Assembly: GCF_907163085.1 (NCBI RefSeq)
Contig: NZ_CAJQTX010000001.1
Span: 389,001-453,000 of the forward strand
Direction: 5' to 3'
Length of the DNA: 64,000 bases
From: Candidatus Accumulibacter sp. ACC003
GTDB taxonomy: Bacteria > Pseudomonadota > Gammaproteobacteria > Burkholderiales > Rhodocyclaceae
Shown piece after piece: positions 16,894 through 26,600 of this stretch. Both the position numbers and the translations under genes were made by a program. The notes under the pieces were generated by a model. It ran no database searches and was not told the DNA's origin. It worked only from the letters and a program-made list of their open reading frames with translations. Numbering within the stretch: position 1 is the stretch's first letter; each line of letters starts with the position of its first letter.

Positions 16894-17666
16894 GCACCGC
16901 CAATCAGCCGCGGACGGTGCTCATCACCGGCGCCACCGGCGGCATCGGCGGCGCTTTGGCGGCGGTCTATGCCGAGAGCGGCACGACGCTGATCCTGCAG
17001 GGACGCAAGGCCGCGCGGCTGGCCGAGCTGGCGGCCCTGTGCGAGGCGCGCGGCGCGCGCGTGCTGACGCAGGTGCTTGATCTGCGCGACCAGCAGGCGC
17101 TGGCCAACTGGCTGGCGGCGCTTGGCGAGCACGAGTGCCTCGACCTGGTGATCGTCAATGCCGGCGTGAACATCAATATCGGGCCGGATGGAGCGGGTGA
17201 GAGCTGGCCAGACGTCGAGGACTTGCTGGCGGTGAACGTGTACGCGGCGATGGCGACGGTTGCTGCCGTGTTGCCGGCGATGCGCGTGCGCGCTCAGGGG
17301 CAAATTGCCCTGATCAGTTCGCTGGCCGCCTACTTCGGCCTGCCGGTGACGCCCAGCTACTGTGCCAGCAAGGCGGCGATCAAGGCCTACGGTGAAGCGC
17401 TGCGCGGTTGGCTGGCAGGCGAGGGCGTGCGAGTCAGCGTCGTCATGCCGGGTTACGTCGAATCGAAGATGTGCCGCGAGATGCCGGGCCCCAAGCCCTT
17501 CCTGTGGTCGCCAGAGCGCGCCGCCAGCCACATTCGGCGTGCTCTGGCGCGCAACCAGGCGCGGATCAGTTTTCCGTTCCCGCTCAATTTCGGGACCTGG
17601 TGGCTGGCGGTCCTGCCGGCGGCGCTGTCGCAGCGCATTCTGCGTCTGCTCGGTTACGGTGGCTGA
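16890..17666 (+). CDS. Short-chain dehydrogenase/reductase (WcbP-like)
   Basis: 258 residues. The Rossmann motif TGATGGIG, NAG, and the catalytic set Ser (ISSLAAYF) and YCASK (Tyr, Lys) identify a classical SDR. The C-terminus is hydrophobic (FGTWWLAVLPAALSQRILRLL), suggesting membrane association and a lipid-like substrate. The start at 16890 overlaps the kpsS stop by four bases, and the end overlaps the next GTG by eight. In Burkholderia capsule loci an SDR (WcbP) sits in the same position. A keto-reduction of a PKS/oxoamine-synthase product, as 3-ketosphinganine reductase does, would fit; this is inference. Confidence 0.85.
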   Translation: MSTANQPRTVLITGATGGIGGALAAVYAESGTTLILQGRKAARLAELAALCEARGARVLTQVLDLRDQQALANWLAALGEHECLDLVIVNAGVNINIGPDGAGESWPDVEDLLAVNVYAAMATVAAVLPAMRVRAQGQIALISSLAAYFGLPVTPSYCASKAAIKAYGEALRGWLAGEGVRVSVVMPGYVESKMCREMPGPKPFLWSPERAASHIRRALARNQARISFPFPLNFGTWWLAVLPAALSQRILRLLGYGG

Positions 17667-19248
17667 GGCGTTCTGGTGGGCGGTGGCGCCGTCAGTCGCG
17701 CTCAGCGCCGGCCTGTCGCTGCTGCTTGAACGTCTGTTGCGGCCGGCGCCGCTGGCGATCTGGAAACGTCCAGTGGCGGCCTTGGCGATCCACCTCGGGT
17801 TCTGGCTGCTGGCCTTGTGCTTTCTCCTGTTGCTTCTCCACCGGCCGATCTTTGCTGCCAGCGCGCTGCTCGCCGGTATGCTGTTCGTCGTGCTGGTCAG
17901 CAACGCCAAGTATCAGGCGCTGCGCGAACCCTTTATTTTTCAGGATTTCGAGTACTTCAGCGATGCTTTGAAGCACCCTCGGCTGTACCTGCCCTTCCTC
18001 GGTGCGGGCCGGGCCGTGCTGGCCGTCTGCGCCTTCGCCGCGGCGTTCTGGGCGGGTCTGACGCTGGAGGAGTCGCTGCTGGTCGCGCTGCCAGCCGCCG
18101 ATTTTCTGAGCGCTTCGGCGCTGCTGGCGACGCTTGGGCTGATCGTCCTGGGGCTCGGCGTCTGGCAGCGGCCGGCGGTGAGTTTCGACGCCGCCGACGA
18201 CTTGCGGCGACTGGGCTTGCTGACCGCGCTGTGGCGCTACGGTGAAGAGGAACACGTGCCATGCACGCTCGCTTCGCCGTATGTGGCGTACGAACGCGCG
18301 CTGCCGGCGCGTCCTGCGGCGGCCGAACTCGCGCATCTGGTAGTCGTGCAGAGCGAGTCATTCTTTGACGCGCGGCGGCTTTTTGCCGGCGTTCGCCGCG
18401 ACGTCCTGCGCGAGTTCGACGCGCTGCAGGCCGCTGCCGTGTGCCACGGGCAGCTCGAGGTCGCCGCCTGGGGCGCCAATACCGTGCGTACCGAGTTCGC
18501 CTTCCTGTCGGGCCTGGCCGGCGAGTCGCTGGCGGTCCATCGCTTCAATCCGTATCGCTGCTTGGCACGGCAGGGCGTCGCGACGCTGGCCAGCTACTTG
18601 CGGCGCTGCGGTTACCGGACGGTCTGCGTGCATCCTTTCTCGGCGCGCTTTTACGCGCGCCACAAGGTCTTTCCGCGACTCGGCTTCGATGAGTTCATCG
18701 ACATTCGCCGCTTCGCCGGCGCGGCCAGGAGCGGGCCTTATGTCGGCGACGTAGCGCTGGCCGAGCAGGTTGGCGAGCTGCTGCGCCACGCTAGCGAGCA
18801 GCCGCTGTTCGTTTTTGTGATCAGCATGGAGAACCATGGGCCTCTGCATTTGGAGGACCTGCTGCCCGGCGACGTCGAGCGGCTCTATTCGCAGCCGCCG
18901 CCCGATCGCTGCGACGATCTGACGATCTACCTGCGCCATCTCGCCAATGCCGATCGGATGGCGGCGATGCTGCGTGCCGAGCTGGCGGCGTCAGCGCGTC
19001 CGGGCGGTCTGTGCTGGTACGGTGATCACGTGCCGATCATGCCCGAGGTCTATCGGGCGCTCGGCGAGCCGGGCGGACAGACCGACTACTTCATCTGGCG
19101 GAGCGACGGCCCGACGAGGGGTGACGGGCAGGAGGGCAGCGGCGCGCGGCGGGCCTTGAAGGTCGAAGACCTCAGCCGCGTGTTTCTGCACGAGATGGGC
19201 CTACTCGGCGCCGCCGACGGCGGGCCGAACTCGTTCGCGCCGGGGTAA
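17659..19248 (+). CDS. LTA-synthase/phosphoglycerol-transferase-like membrane enzyme (WcbQ-like)
   Basis: 529 residues. Hydrophobic segments occupy the first 180 residues (about 1-25, 40-75, 105-125, 140-160). A periplasmic alkaline-phosphatase-superfamily domain follows, with LVVVQSESFFD (metal-binding region), WGANTVRTEFAFLSGL (nucleophile Thr expected), FVFVISMENHGPL and WYGDHVPIMP. Such enzymes transfer phosphoglycerol or phosphoethanolamine from phospholipid to a surface polymer or lipid. The GTG at 17659 overlaps the SDR stop. In the Burkholderia capsule I cluster, WcbQ occupies this slot. It could modify either the capsule or the PKS-derived lipid. Confidence 0.82.
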   Translation: MAEAFWWAVAPSVALSAGLSLLLERLLRPAPLAIWKRPVAALAIHLGFWLLALCFLLLLLHRPIFAASALLAGMLFVVLVSNAKYQALREPFIFQDFEYFSDALKHPRLYLPFLGAGRAVLAVCAFAAAFWAGLTLEESLLVALPAADFLSASALLATLGLIVLGLGVWQRPAVSFDAADDLRRLGLLTALWRYGEEEHVPCTLASPYVAYERALPARPAAAELAHLVVVQSESFFDARRLFAGVRRDVLREFDALQAAAVCHGQLEVAAWGANTVRTEFAFLSGLAGESLAVHRFNPYRCLARQGVATLASYLRRCGYRTVCVHPFSARFYARHKVFPRLGFDEFIDIRRFAGAARSGPYVGDVALAEQVGELLRHASEQPLFVFVISMENHGPLHLEDLLPGDVERLYSQPPPDRCDDLTIYLRHLANADRMAAMLRAELAASARPGGLCWYGDHVPIMPEVYRALGEPGGQTDYFIWRSDGPTRGDGQEGSGARRALKVEDLSRVFLHEMGLLGAADGGPNSFAPG

Positions 19249-19251
19249 AAC

Positions 19252-20601
19252 CTACAGCTTGCCCAGCTCTTCGGCCAGCGCGGCGACGGTTTGCTCGATC
19301 TCCGGCTCGGCATGCTCGCACGAGATGAAAAAGCGCAAACGCGCAGACTTTTCGGGTACCGCCGGGTAAACGATTGGCTGGACATTGATGCCGCGTTCGA
19401 ACAGCGCGGCCGACAGGCGTGCCGCCTTGATCGAGCTGCCGGTGATCGCCGGGATGACCGCATAGCCTGCGCAGGTGCCGGTGTCGACGCCGGCCGCGCG
19501 GGTTTGGGCGAGGAATGAACGCCCACGCTCCTGCAGGGCGGCAACGCGCTCGGGTTCGCGCTGCTGCACTTGCAAGGCCGCCAGCGACGCTGCCGCGACC
19601 GGTGGTGACATGCCGACGCTATAGAGGAAGCCCGGCGCCAGGAATTTCAGGTGTTCGATCAGCGCCGCTTCGCCGGCGATGTAGCCGCCGCAACCGGCCA
19701 GCGCCTTGCTCAGCGTACCCATCCAGATGTCGACGTCACGACCGGTCAGCCCGAAGTGCTCCCTGATCCCGAGTCCGGTCGCTCCCATGACGCCGAAGGA
19801 GTGCGCTTCGTCGACCATCAGGAAAGCGCGATGTCGCGTCTTGATGTCGACGAAGCGGGGCAGGTCGGGATAATCGCCGTCCATGCTGTAGATGCCTTCG
19901 AGGACGATCAGAACGCGCTGGAAGTGGTGGCGCTGCTGCCCGAGGATGGCGTCAAGCGCGGCCGCGTCATTGTGCGGGAAAGAGAGGCGGCGAGCGCCCG
20001 CGAGAGCGATTCCCTGCAAGACGCTGTTATGAATCAGCTCATCGTGCAGGATCAGGTCCTGCGCGCCGAAGAGATGGCCGATGGCTGTGACGTTGGCGGC
20101 GTGACCGCTGACGAAGGTAATCGCGTCGTCGACCGCGTAGGCGCCGGCGAGCGCCTTTTCCAGCTGCTGGTGTACCGGTCGCTCGCCGGAAACCAGGCGG
20201 CTCGCCGACACCGAGGTGCCGTAGCGATCGATCGCCTGCTTGGCGGCTGCCGAGACTTCCGGATGGCCGGAAAGCGCGAGATAGTTGTAACTCGCGTAGT
20301 TGATGTAACTGCGGCCGTCGATCTGCGTTCGGGCACCGGCGATTCCTTCGTGGACCTTGAAGAACGGACTGGCGATTCCCAGACGGCTGGCGCCCTCGCT
20401 GATGATGCGCACCTGCTGGTAGCCGGGATGCAGGTCAAAGCGGCAGTGTTGTTCGGGAATTCCGGCGCCATTGCTCATCGCGCGTGCCGGGGTGTCGACG
20501 TTCCTGCCCTGATCGGCCTGCCGCAGCCGCCGTTCCAGCGCCTGCTGGATGAGCTTGTCCTTGAGCTGCGCCGTCAGTCCTGGCAAGCCTTTGCGTAGCA
20601 T
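19252..20601 (-). CDS. Alpha-oxoamine synthase (AONS/SPT-like, WcbT-like)
   Basis: 449 residues; a fold-type I PLP enzyme of the 8-amino-7-oxononanoate synthase / serine palmitoyltransferase / KBL group. Visible features: NYASYNYLALSGHP, YGTSVSASRLVSGE, DEAHSFG at 264-270 (PLP-N1 aspartate D264) and GTLSKALAGCGGY with the PLP lysine K299. It has about 70 extra N-terminal residues. These enzymes condense an acyl thioester with an amino acid with loss of CO2. The ATG follows the PKS stop after one base, so the PKS acyl-ACP is the likely substrate. A biotin role is unlikely because no other bio gene is present. Confidence 0.88.
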   Translation of the reverse strand: MLRKGLPGLTAQLKDKLIQQALERRLRQADQGRNVDTPARAMSNGAGIPEQHCRFDLHPGYQQVRIISEGASRLGIASPFFKVHEGIAGARTQIDGRSYINYASYNYLALSGHPEVSAAAKQAIDRYGTSVSASRLVSGERPVHQQLEKALAGAYAVDDAITFVSGHAANVTAIGHLFGAQDLILHDELIHNSVLQGIALAGARRLSFPHNDAAALDAILGQQRHHFQRVLIVLEGIYSMDGDYPDLPRFVDIKTRHRAFLMVDEAHSFGVMGATGLGIREHFGLTGRDVDIWMGTLSKALAGCGGYIAGEAALIEHLKFLAPGFLYSVGMSPPVAAASLAALQVQQREPERVAALQERGRSFLAQTRAAGVDTGTCAGYAVIPAITGSSIKAARLSAALFERGINVQPIVYPAVPEKSARLRFFISCEHAEPEIEQTVAALAEELGKL

Positions 20602-20602
20602 T

Positions 20603-23600
20603 CTAAATGATCTCCGGGGCCGGCGCGGCGCGGTGGCTGGCGCGCACGTCTTGTGCCACGCTGGCGAGCAGTTCCGGCGAGGCGTCGGCGCCTTGCTGTC
20701 TGGCCACCTGCTCGACCTGTTGTGCGAGGCGCGCCGCGCCGTCGTCGGAGTCGAGGTCCTCGCCGGTGCCGCGCAGTTGTTGAATGACCCGCGCCGCCAG
20801 TTTGGCGATCGTCGGGCTCTGGCTGATGGCCATTACCGGCAGGCGGATGCCAAAACGCGCTTCCAGGGCGATCATCAGTTCGACGCCCATCAGCGAGTCC
20901 AGACCCATGTCGTAGAGCGAACGGTTGGCGTCGATCTTGTCGGCGGCGACGCGCAGGATCTCGCCGATCTCGCCACGCAGGATGTCGATGAACGCCGCCA
21001 GCAGTTGCTCGTCGGAAAGCTCGGTCAGCAGTCGCTGGATGTCTTCCGATTGGTCCTCCTGGGCGTCGCTGCCTTCGGCGTGCCAGACCAGCTCCTGGAA
21101 TTTCGGACTGTTCGCCGTCGGCAGCAAGCGGCTCAGGGCGTTCCAGTCGAAGTCGAGCACCGCCAGGCCCGAACGATCGGCCAATAGCATCTCCTCGAGC
21201 GCCTCGAGCGCGACCGCTGAGTGGAGTGCCGCGCCGCCCATGCGGTTCTGCAGCGCCTCCTTGATCGCTTCGTTACGCGCCAGGAAGCCGACGTCGTCGA
21301 TCGGTCCCCAGCCGATACACGTGGCACACAGCCCAATCGACCGGCGATACGCGGCGAGCGCTTCCAGAGCCGTGTTGGCGGCGACGTAGCTGGCCTGCCC
21401 GGGGTTGCCGAAGACCGTCGTCGCCGACGAAAAAAGAATGAACAGATCGAGACCGTGGTCGCGCGTCAGTTCGTGCAGATGACGCGCGCCAAGCGCTTTC
21501 GGTTCGAGCACCCGGCGAATCCGCTCGCCGTCGAGATTGGCGACCAGGCCGTCGTCGATTACCGTCGCCGCATGGACGATCCCCTTCAGTGGCGGCAGCG
21601 TGCCGGCGGTCTCGGCGAGCAGCGCCGCCAGAGCAGCGCGGTCGGTGACGTCGCAGGCGGCGGCGTATACGCGTACGCCTTGCTTTTCGAGTCGCTCGAT
21701 CGCCTGCCGTGCTTCGTCCGACTCCGGACCGCTGCGGCTGATCAGGATCAGCTGTCGCGCGCCCTTGCTGGCCAGCCATTCGGCGGTGCGCAGGCCGAAA
21801 CCCTGCAGGCCGCCGGTGACCAGATACGACGCGTCGGCGGCCAGTTGCAGGCGCTGGCGGGTCGGCGCTTCGGGGGCGTGCACCCGGTTGATGCCGTGCC
21901 GATAGGTAATGACGATCTTGCCGATCTGGCGGGCCTGCTGCATGTAGCGGAAGGCGTCGACGATATCGTCGGCCTCGAAGCTCTGGTACGGCAGCGGGTG
22001 GAAGACGCCGTCGGCGAACAGTTCCATGATCTCGGCGAACAGGCGGCGGGTGAGCTCCGGGTGCACCAGCATCAACTGGTCGGCGTCGATGCCGAAGTAG
22101 CTGATGTTGTTGCGGAACGGCCGCAGGCCGATGCGCGTGTTTTCGTAAAAATCGCGTTTGCCGAGTTCGAGAAAGCGGCCAAAGGGCTTCAGCACCTGGA
22201 AATTGCGGTTGATCGCTTCGCCGGCGAGCGAATTCAGAACGACGTCCAGGCCTTGCCCAGCGGTCTGCGCCATGATCTGGTCGGCGAAGGCCAGCGAGCG
22301 CGAATCGAAGATGTGGTCGACGCCGAGGAGGCGCAGAAAGTCGCGTTTTTCATCCGATCCGGCGGTCGCGTAGATCTCGGCACCGAGCCATTTCGCGACC
22401 TGGACGGCGGCAATCCCGACGCCGCCCGCGGCGCCATGGATCAGCACCTTTTCGCCCGGCTGCAGGCGTGCCAGGTGATGCAGCGCGTAATAGACAGTGA
22501 AGAAAGTACTGGGAATCGTCGCTGCCGCTTCGAAGGAAATTCCGGGCGGAATATGCGCGATGGCGCTTGCCTGGGTCACCACCCGGTTACCGAAGCTCGA
22601 CGGGCCGAAGCCGACGACCTGGTCGCCGACGCTGAAAGCAGAGCCTTCGCGCCCGTTTCGAGAGACCGTACCGGCAAACTCGAAACCCAGCGTCGGGCCG
22701 GCAAAACCGTTTTCGATCGCCTCGTCGGCGAGCAGACCGAGCGCGTACATGACGTCGCGGAAGTTCAGGCCAGTGGCCTGCACCTCGACCTCGATCTGCT
22801 CGGGGTCGAGATCGCGACGCGGCTGCGCTTGCCAACGCAGATTGCGCAGTTGGCCCGGAAATTCGAAGCCCAGCGACACCGTCGGTGCGTCGATTGGCGC
22901 CGGCAGTAGTGCGTCGGGGCGTTCCTCGACGCGCAGGCGCAAGGCGTAGCGCTCGCCGCTGGCGGTCAGCAGCACCTCGTTTTCACCGTCGGGCTGTTCA
23001 AACTCCTTGTCCAGCGCGGTCGCTGCGGTTTCAATCGCCAGCGGCGTTTCCAGATCGATCAGGCGGATTGCGCAGCCGTCGACCTCGTTGAGCATCGTCC
23101 GGCCGAATCCCCAGAGCGCGGCGTCGGCGGTATCGCTGGCGTGGCGACCAGGCAGCAGGTGGCTGCCGGCATTGGCGGTGATCAGCCAGCAGGTGCTGCT
23201 CGTCTTCGCTTGCGCACATGCCTGGAAGATGCTCGCGGCGGTGGCGCAGCGCGCGACCTGCTGCTCGACAAGGTCTACCGCCGGCATGCTGGACGGCTCC
23301 GCGACGAGGCCTGCGAGATAAACGATGCCGTCGAGTTCGCCGTAGTTGCCGGTGGTTTCGGCGAGCAGCGACGCAATTTTTGTGGTGTCGCCGGTGCTCG
23401 CCTGAATCACCAGATCGCCGCGCGCCTGTAGCTTCCTGGCGAGCTGATCGGAGAGCTTGGCCGAAAAGCCGACCTGGTCGGCAAGCAGGACCCAGCTACG
23501 CAGCGCCACTCGTGGCGCGTTGTGGGCCGTGCCGTGTTCCTCGGCGAGCTGCGCAAGCAGCAGGTAGGGGCCGGACAGCGTGTCCGGCGAAAACTCGAAT

Positions 23601-26600
23601 AGCTCGCAGCGGGCAAAGCCCGATTGCTCGAGTTGTTGCTGCCAGAAGAAGCTCGGCCGCTGAGTCGACCGCCAATCACCGCCGTCGGATCGCGACCAGC
23701 CGTCCTGGCGCGCGCCGAAGACGAAGTCGATCCAGCGCGACGGGTGCTGCCCGACGACGATCAGCGAGGCGCCGGCGGCCAGGCAGCGGCGCGCATGGTC
23801 GAGCGCCTGCAGGGTTTTCTCGAGCGTCGCGAAGTCGAGTACGACGATTGCCAGCGCGCAGCCGGTGCCGTTGGCCGAGTGTGTCGAGTTCGTCGAAATC
23901 GCTTCCGGCGGACCGCCGATCAGTTGCGTCGTGATTTCCGGCGAGCATTCGCGCAGTCGGTCGCGCTCCTCGTCCAGCGTCGCCGGCGAGGTGCTGGCAA
24001 AGCAATAATCGCCGCGGTTGAAGTCCAGGGCGATACACGCGTCCATGGCGAAGGAGGGTGCGCCCTCGCTGATCTCGACGATCCGCAGCCGTCTTCCTTC
24101 GGGCAGATCTTTCAGTCCACGGCCGATCAGCACGCGCAGTGCGCGGCCAAGCTTCTCTTTGCCGCTGCTGCCCAGCACTTGCCGCAGCAGCGTTGCCCGC
24201 GACGACTCCTGTGGGCAAATCTCGGACAGCGTTGCTGCACCGGTCAACAGCGGCGCCAGATGCATGCCGATACGCCCGACCGAATGGACGATCTGGAAGT
24301 AATCGGGGTCGTCGGCCAGCAGGCTGTTCCAGATGTCCTGCGCCGACGACTGATCGCGCGCGTCGGGAACGATTTCCCAGCCGTCGGCGGTGCGCAGCAG
24401 CGACTGATCGTCCTCGGCCAGCGACAGCAGGCGCGCCAGGAAAGCCTCGCTGGCGTTGCTCTGGCAGGCGGCGATTGCCTGCGCTGACAAGCTTTGCCCA
24501 TCGGCTGACAGCTCTAGCAGTGCCTGCCGCGTAAAGCGGCTGCACAGGGTGTCGAGCAGTGGATCGACTTCTTCCGAGTAGCGGCGATGCGTTCCTTTCA
24601 GCGCCGCGCGCCGGGTCAGTTCGGCAAGCGCCGAACGAACACCGTCGAAAGCGATTCCCGGCTTGCCGTGCGGCGTCAGCGGGTGCGGTCTGGGTGTGCC
24701 GTGGTAGGCCAGGCAGCGCAGTTGGTCGGCGGCATTCCTGCTCAGGCGAACGCTGCGAAAGAGAACGTCCTTGACGACGGCGATGGTCCTACCGTCGGCC
24801 GCGAAGATCGCGAAGTCGGCGCGCAGCGAGCGCGAACCGTGCTTTAGCAGCCTCGCGCGCGCCAGGCTTGGTCGGCCCATGCCGCGACGGAAGGCAATGC
24901 GTCCCATGCGGACCGGCACGAAGGCCAGACCGCGATGTTCGCCAATGGCGTCTTTCAGCAGCTGGAAGACGAGCTGGAAGGCGCAGTCCAGCAGCGCCGG
25001 GTGGAGGTGCGTCTGTTCGAGCTCGAGGTCGATGCTGCTCGGGATCCGATAGACCGCCAGCACCGCGTTGCCTTGTACCCAGCCGTGCTCGATGCACTGG
25101 AAAGCGGCTCCGTAGGCAAGGCCGGCGGCTTGCGTCAGGGCGGCGTGGCTGGCGTGGTCGAAATCCGGGTCGCGGGTCGGTAGCGCCGGGGCTTTCTCGC
25201 TCAGCAGGCTGTCGTCAGCTTCGCAGCGAACGCGCGCCGTGCAGTGCACGGTCCACGGATCGTTGCCGAGCTGCTCCCGGCTGGCGATCGTCACGCCGCC
25301 GTCGTCCGCGTCGATCGTCGAGCGGATGATGGTCGAGCGCTCGTCTTCGATCAGCAGCGGCGTACGAATCTCGAGGTCTTCGATCGCCGTCAGGTCGTCG
25401 GCCTGCCACAGCAGGGCGGCGGCCAGCGCCAGCTCGGCGAAGCCGGCACCCGGGAAGATCGTTGCTTCGCCGACGACGTGGTCAGCAAGAACTGGATAAA
25501 GCCGCGTATCGAGCTGGTTTTCCCAGGTCAGTTCGTGCTGTTGCAGCGCGTAGCCGAGCAAGGGGTGCAGCTTGTGGCGATAGAGCAGGCCGGCCGATTC
25601 GGCAGTGACCGGGTGCCAGTGGCGCTCGCGCTGCCACGGGTAGTTGGGCAGCTCGACGAAGCCCGCCGCTTGCGGGAAAAACTGCTGCCAATCGTGGCTG
25701 GCGCCGGCGATCACTGCCTGGCTGGCGGCGCTCCAGATGCGCTGTGGCGAGTCGTCGTCACGCAAGGCGGTGGCGATGACACGGCCGTCGATGGCACGCG
25801 CCTTCAGGCCGTCGTTGAGGTAGCCGCGGAGAATCGGACTGGGGCCGATTTCGACAAAGACATTGATGCCGTCGTCGAGGATGGCCTGGACCGCCGCTTC
25901 GAACTGCACCGGCTGGCGAATATTGTGCCACCAGTAGGCGGCGTCGAGTTGCCGGCCGGGCAAGGTCTCGCCAGTGACTGTCGAGCAGAAGGGGACGAGC
26001 GTCTCGCTCGGCTGCAGCGCGGCCAGCGCCTCTTTCAGCGCGACTTCGATGCCATCCATCGCCGGGCTGTGGAATGCGTAATCAAGGTCGAGTCGTTTGT
26101 GGAAGACCGCGCTCCTGGCCAGCGCCGACTCGAGAACGACGAGGTGCTGCACGTCGCCGGCGATGGTCACGCCGCGCGCGCTGTTGATCCCGGCCACGGC
26201 GAGCACGGCGTCGAGGCCCAGTTCCGCGAGCAGCCGGCGCGCTGCCTGCTGTTCGAGGGCGACCGCGGTCATCTGTCCCTGGCCCCTGGTCGTTTCCTGC
26301 AGCCGGCTGCGATGGTGGACGACCTCGACCGCCTGCGCCAGGCTCAGCGCTCCCGATGCCCACGCAGCAGCGACCTCACCGACGCTGTGACCGGCGACGA
26401 GCACCGGCGTGACGCCACGCTGCGCGAGCATCCGCGTGATTCCCACCTGCATGGCAAACAAGGCCGGTTGCGCGAACTCGGTACGCTGGTAGCGCGCTTC
26501 GCCATTGCGGCCGGCGAGCTCGTCTTCGAGCGAGTAGTCGGCATAACACCCGAACAGCGCGTCGACTTCGCGGATCGCGGCGCGGAATACGGGTTCTTCA

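Noticed and set aside
19252-20601. Biotin synthesis gene bioF
   Set aside because: No other bio gene is present, the protein has a long N-terminal extension, and it is coupled to the PKS.
21221-22909. 562-codon open frame on the plus strand opposite the PKS
   Set aside because: It is antisense to the ER/KR/ACP-coding region, has no recognisable motif, and long opposite-strand frames are expected in GC-rich coding DNA.
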